A stretch of DNA of 64,000 bases from Pseudomonas rhizophila (GTDB lineage: Bacteria; Pseudomonadota; Gammaproteobacteria; Pseudomonadales; Pseudomonadaceae), in assembly GCF_003033885.1 (NCBI RefSeq), contig NZ_CP024081.1:4363819-4427818 (forward strand), read 5' to 3'. This document shows positions 61,683-64,000 of the stretch, piece after piece. A program made the position numbers and the translations under genes. Positions within the stretch are counted from its first letter, which is position 1; the number at the start of each line of letters is the position of its first letter. The notes beneath the pieces are model-generated. The model was not told where the DNA came from, made no database searches, and saw only the letters and a program-made list of their open reading frames with translations.

Positions 61683-64000
61683 CTAGCTTTGGGAATTGGG
61701 TTTGGTCTTGAGTTTGCCCAGCAGCTTGTCCAGGGACTTCTGGTTCAGCGCCTTGGCCAGAGGGAAATCCGCTGGCATCAGCGAACCGGCCTGCGGGTCG
61801 AGGCAGTGCTCGACCAGCGCCTGCAAGTGTTCCAGCAGGCGAGCGGGCAAACGGCTGTCGGCGTTCGGCGTGACGCTGTGCCATTCGACACGCAACACGC
61901 CGTCCTCCAGCCAGGCCACTACTTCACGGGCATGGGTCACTCGGTTCACCGGGGCCACCTCCGGCGGCGGGGTCAGGCTGCTGGCGCGCAACCAGCCCTC
62001 TGGCGTTTGCTCATGCCCCAGGTAGTTGAACAGCACATCACCGTGGCTGGCCGGCAACTCGCCGCGCTGACGCAGCAAGCCGTAGCCAAGGCCTTGGCCG
62101 GGTACGTCACGCAAGGCTTGCTTGGCGTTGCGCACCTGCTCGCCCGCGGCACCGCGGGCGTTCACCCGCAGTGGGTACAGCGTGGTGAACCAGCCGACGG
62201 TGCGGCCGACGTCCAGCCCGGCAAACGGTGCGTCACGTCCGTGGCGCTCAAGGTCCACCACGATATCGCTGCGCTGTTCGACCTCGGCCAGGGTCGCGGC
62301 GAGGGCGGCAATCAGCAGTTCTTCCGGTTGCGTGCGGTACGCCGCGTGGGACTCGGTCAGCCATTGCTGCGTGCGGCTGGCATCCCAGCGGGCCGCCAGT
62401 GTCTGGCGCTCGGCGACCGTGGCCATGGGCGGCCGGTTCGTGCCGACCTGGGCACTCCAGTAGCGATGCTCGGTAGCAGCCTTCGCGGCATGGGCTTGCA
62501 GGTGCTCGGCCCATTGACGATACGAGGTGGTTTTTGCCGGCAACGTCGGCTGCTCTCCACGTTCCAGGGCGGGGTAGAGCTGTTGGAAGTCTTCCAGCAG
62601 CGGCGTCCAGGACACCGCATCGACCACCAGGTGATGGGCCACCAGGTACAGGCGCTGCGGCGTGCCCTCCAACAGGGCTGCGGCAAACAACGGGCCGTGT
62701 TGCAGGTCCAGGCTCTGCGCGACGTGCAGCAGTTGTTCCGGGTGTTCGCAGCGGGTCAGTTGGGCCGGGGCCACCGGCGCGATGTGCGCCTGCCATTGCC
62801 CGTCGATGTTGCTGAAACGCAAGCGCAGGGCGTCGTGGTGGGCCACCAGCCGGTCCAGCGTGGCTTGCACGATGGCCGGTTCCAGGCGACGGTCGCTGTC
62901 GGCCAGCACCGCTTGGTTCCAGTGGGCGGCCTGGACCTGCTGCTGGTCGAAGAACCACTGGTGCAACGGCATCAGCGGCATCGGCCCGCTCACGTCGCCT
63001 TGCTCGGCCTGGGTCAACAGTGTCGTGGTCACGTGGGCCAGCGCCGCCGGGGTCGGCGAACGGAACAGGTCCCGTGGCGTGAGCGAATAGCCCTGTTCAC
63101 GCAGGCGCGAGATCAGTTTCAGGCCGAGGATCGAGTCACCACCCAGGGCAAAGAAACTGTCCGAGGTGCCGACTTCACGGCCGCCGGTCAAGGTGTCGCC
63201 GAGCAGTTCGCCGAACAACTGGCAGAGCAGGCGTTCCAGCTCGTTGCGCGGTGCCGCGTAGTCTTTCTGGGTGCTTGGCAGGGGCAGGGCAGCCAGGGCC
63301 TTGCGGTCGATCTTGCCGTTGGTGCTCAGGGGCAGGGCCGGGATTTGCACCCACACCGCCGGCACCATGTACGCCGGCAGTTCGGCCGCAAGCTGGGTGT
63401 CGAGGTCCGACTGCGCGGTGCTACTGCTGTAGAACGCCACCAGGCGGTTGTCGATGACCAGGGTGCAGGCGCCGGTGATGGCCGGCAGGTTAAGCAGCGC
63501 TGAGTCGATTTCCCCCAGCTCGATGCGCTGGCCGCGCAATTTCACCTGATGGTCGAGACGCCCCAGGTACTCGATGTTGCCATCAGCCAGGAAGCGGCAA
63601 CGGTCACCGGTGCGGTACAGGCGATCACCGGCCACGAATGGACTGGTGAGGAAGCGTTCCTCGGTCAGGTCCGGGCGTTTCAGATAACCCCGGGCCACGC
63701 CAACGCCACCGATGTACAGCTCGCCGATGCTGCCAATCGGCAACGGTTGCATGGCCTCGTCGAGGATGTACAAACGCAGGTTGGCAATGGGCTTGCCGAT
63801 CGGCACGATCACGTCGTTGGCCGAGCAACGCCAGACCGAGACGTCGATGGCCGCTTCGGTCGGGCCGTACAGGTTGATCAGGGCCGCTGGGTGCTGGCCC
63901 ATGAAACGCCGCACCAGATCCACCGGCAGGGCTTCACCGCTGGCGAACACCTGGCGCAGGCTATGGCAGTTGATCAGGCTCGGTTCTTCGACAAAGGCAC
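61683..64000 (-). CDS. NRPS, C-terminal part: A (Ser-like), T, E; N-terminus outside the window
   Basis: The minus-strand frame is open through base 64000, so at least 772 residues are the end of a longer NRPS. Visible are the last two thirds of an adenylation domain (INLYGPTEAAIDVSVW, TGDRCRFLADGNIEYLGR, KLRGQRIELGEI), a carrier domain with Ser at 63132-63134 (LGGDSI), and an epimerisation domain with HHLVVDAVSW (62631-62636 for the His pair) and DVLFNYLGHEQ. The readable specificity residues (F299, S301, L322, I330, D331) fit Ser, so D-Ser is predicted. The C-terminal KTKPNSQS tail and the next protein's C domain form a normal E-to-C handover. Confidence 0.9.
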   Translation of the reverse strand, partial: AFVEEPSLINCHSLRQVFASGEALPVDLVRRFMGQHPAALINLYGPTEAAIDVSVWRCSANDVIVPIGKPIANLRLYILDEAMQPLPIGSIGELYIGGVGVARGYLKRPDLTEERFLTSPFVAGDRLYRTGDRCRFLADGNIEYLGRLDHQVKLRGQRIELGEIDSALLNLPAITGACTLVIDNRLVAFYSSSTAQSDLDTQLAAELPAYMVPAVWVQIPALPLSTNGKIDRKALAALPLPSTQKDYAAPRNELERLLCQLFGELLGDTLTGGREVGTSDSFFALGGDSILGLKLISRLREQGYSLTPRDLFRSPTPAALAHVTTTLLTQAEQGDVSGPMPLMPLHQWFFDQQQVQAAHWNQAVLADSDRRLEPAIVQATLDRLVAHHDALRLRFSNIDGQWQAHIAPVAPAQLTRCEHPEQLLHVAQSLDLQHGPLFAAALLEGTPQRLYLVAHHLVVDAVSWTPLLEDFQQLYPALERGEQPTLPAKTTSYRQWAEHLQAHAAKAATEHRYWSAQVGTNRPPMATVAERQTLAARWDASRTQQWLTESHAAYRTQPEELLIAALAATLAEVEQRSDIVVDLERHGRDAPFAGLDVGRTVGWFTTLYPLRVNARGAAGEQVRNAKQALRDVPGQGLGYGLLRQRGELPASHGDVLFNYLGHEQTPEGWLRASSLTPPPEVAPVNRVTHAREVVAWLEDGVLRVEWHSVTPNADSRLPARLLEHLQALVEHCLDPQAGSLMPADFPLAKALNQKSLDKLLGKLKTKPNSQS

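Noticed and set aside
61260..63503. A 747-codon plus-strand open frame antisense to the Ser-module NRPS
   Set aside because: It has the same shadow composition and no start signal; the minus strand carries clear A, T and E motifs over the same bases.
1..64000. CRISPR arrays, tRNA or rRNA genes and transposases
   Set aside because: I saw no regularly spaced repeats, no tRNA-like T-loop/anticodon sets and no transposase motifs while reading both strands; short ncRNAs could still be missed by eye.

Overview
The window is high-GC DNA that reads as a Pseudomonas of the fluorescens/corrugata kind. The grounds are the codon usage, a pseudomonad-type REP pair near 45.8 kb, a PvdE-type exporter, an HrpK-like protein and a FecI/FecR/TonB-receptor set. 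No rRNA, tRNA, CRISPR array or insertion sequence was recognised.

Left part (1-17 kb): the 3' part of an HrpK-like gene, then a graveyard fragment (alpha/beta hydrolase joined to a GMC-oxidoreductase tail), an HD-GYP-like/LuxR regulator, a divergent LysR//NTF2-SDR pair, and a LacI-controlled locus resembling rhizopine mocDEF (membrane di-iron oxygenase, Rieske ferredoxin, ferredoxin reductase, TIM-barrel isomerase). A benzoylformate-decarboxylase-like enzyme follows. From 12.6 to 16 kb there are mostly broken genes: the C-terminal third of a molybdenum hydroxylase, the first third of an MFS pump, the tail of a sulfonate-binding protein and a RibD-type deaminase with its zinc centre deleted. 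They surround one intact oddity, a TetR-MarR fused regulator.

Middle part (17-43 kb): a Fur-box-preceded fecI-fecR-receptor operon; an ArsR regulator with twin operators and a quinone-oxidoreductase/monooxygenase operon; LysR//MFS; a MerR-controlled carboxymuconolactone-decarboxylase-like gene; and a periplasmic binding protein with a very large kinase-receiver-kinase sensor. Then comes a TetR regulon. Four copies of one operator, GTGAC-N14-GTCAC, stand before tetR, before a thioesterase-FadL operon, and before both arms of a divergent efflux locus (NodT-type outer-membrane factor plus SDR on one side; membrane-fusion protein, RND pump and a FabF-like ketosynthase on the other). Their shared operator suggests one lipid-modification/efflux response. 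I judge this the best candidate for an undescribed system here.

Right part (43-64 kb, mostly minus strand): a siderophore lipopeptide NRPS cluster. Reading in the direction of transcription: the end of an NRPS (Ser-like A, T, E), a large NRPS (C-A[Asp]-T-degenerate C/E domain-C-A[Dab-like]-T-C-TauD hydroxylase), a terminal NRPS (degenerate C-A[Asp]-T-TE) and a PvdE-type exporter. A FhuF-type ferric-siderophore reductase and a YddA-type ABC protein diverge from a Fur-box-like sequence nearby. The predicted tail ...D-Ser-(OH)Asp-Dab-(OH)Asp points to a beta-hydroxyaspartate siderophore of the corrugatin/ornicorrugatin type; the cluster continues past the right edge.
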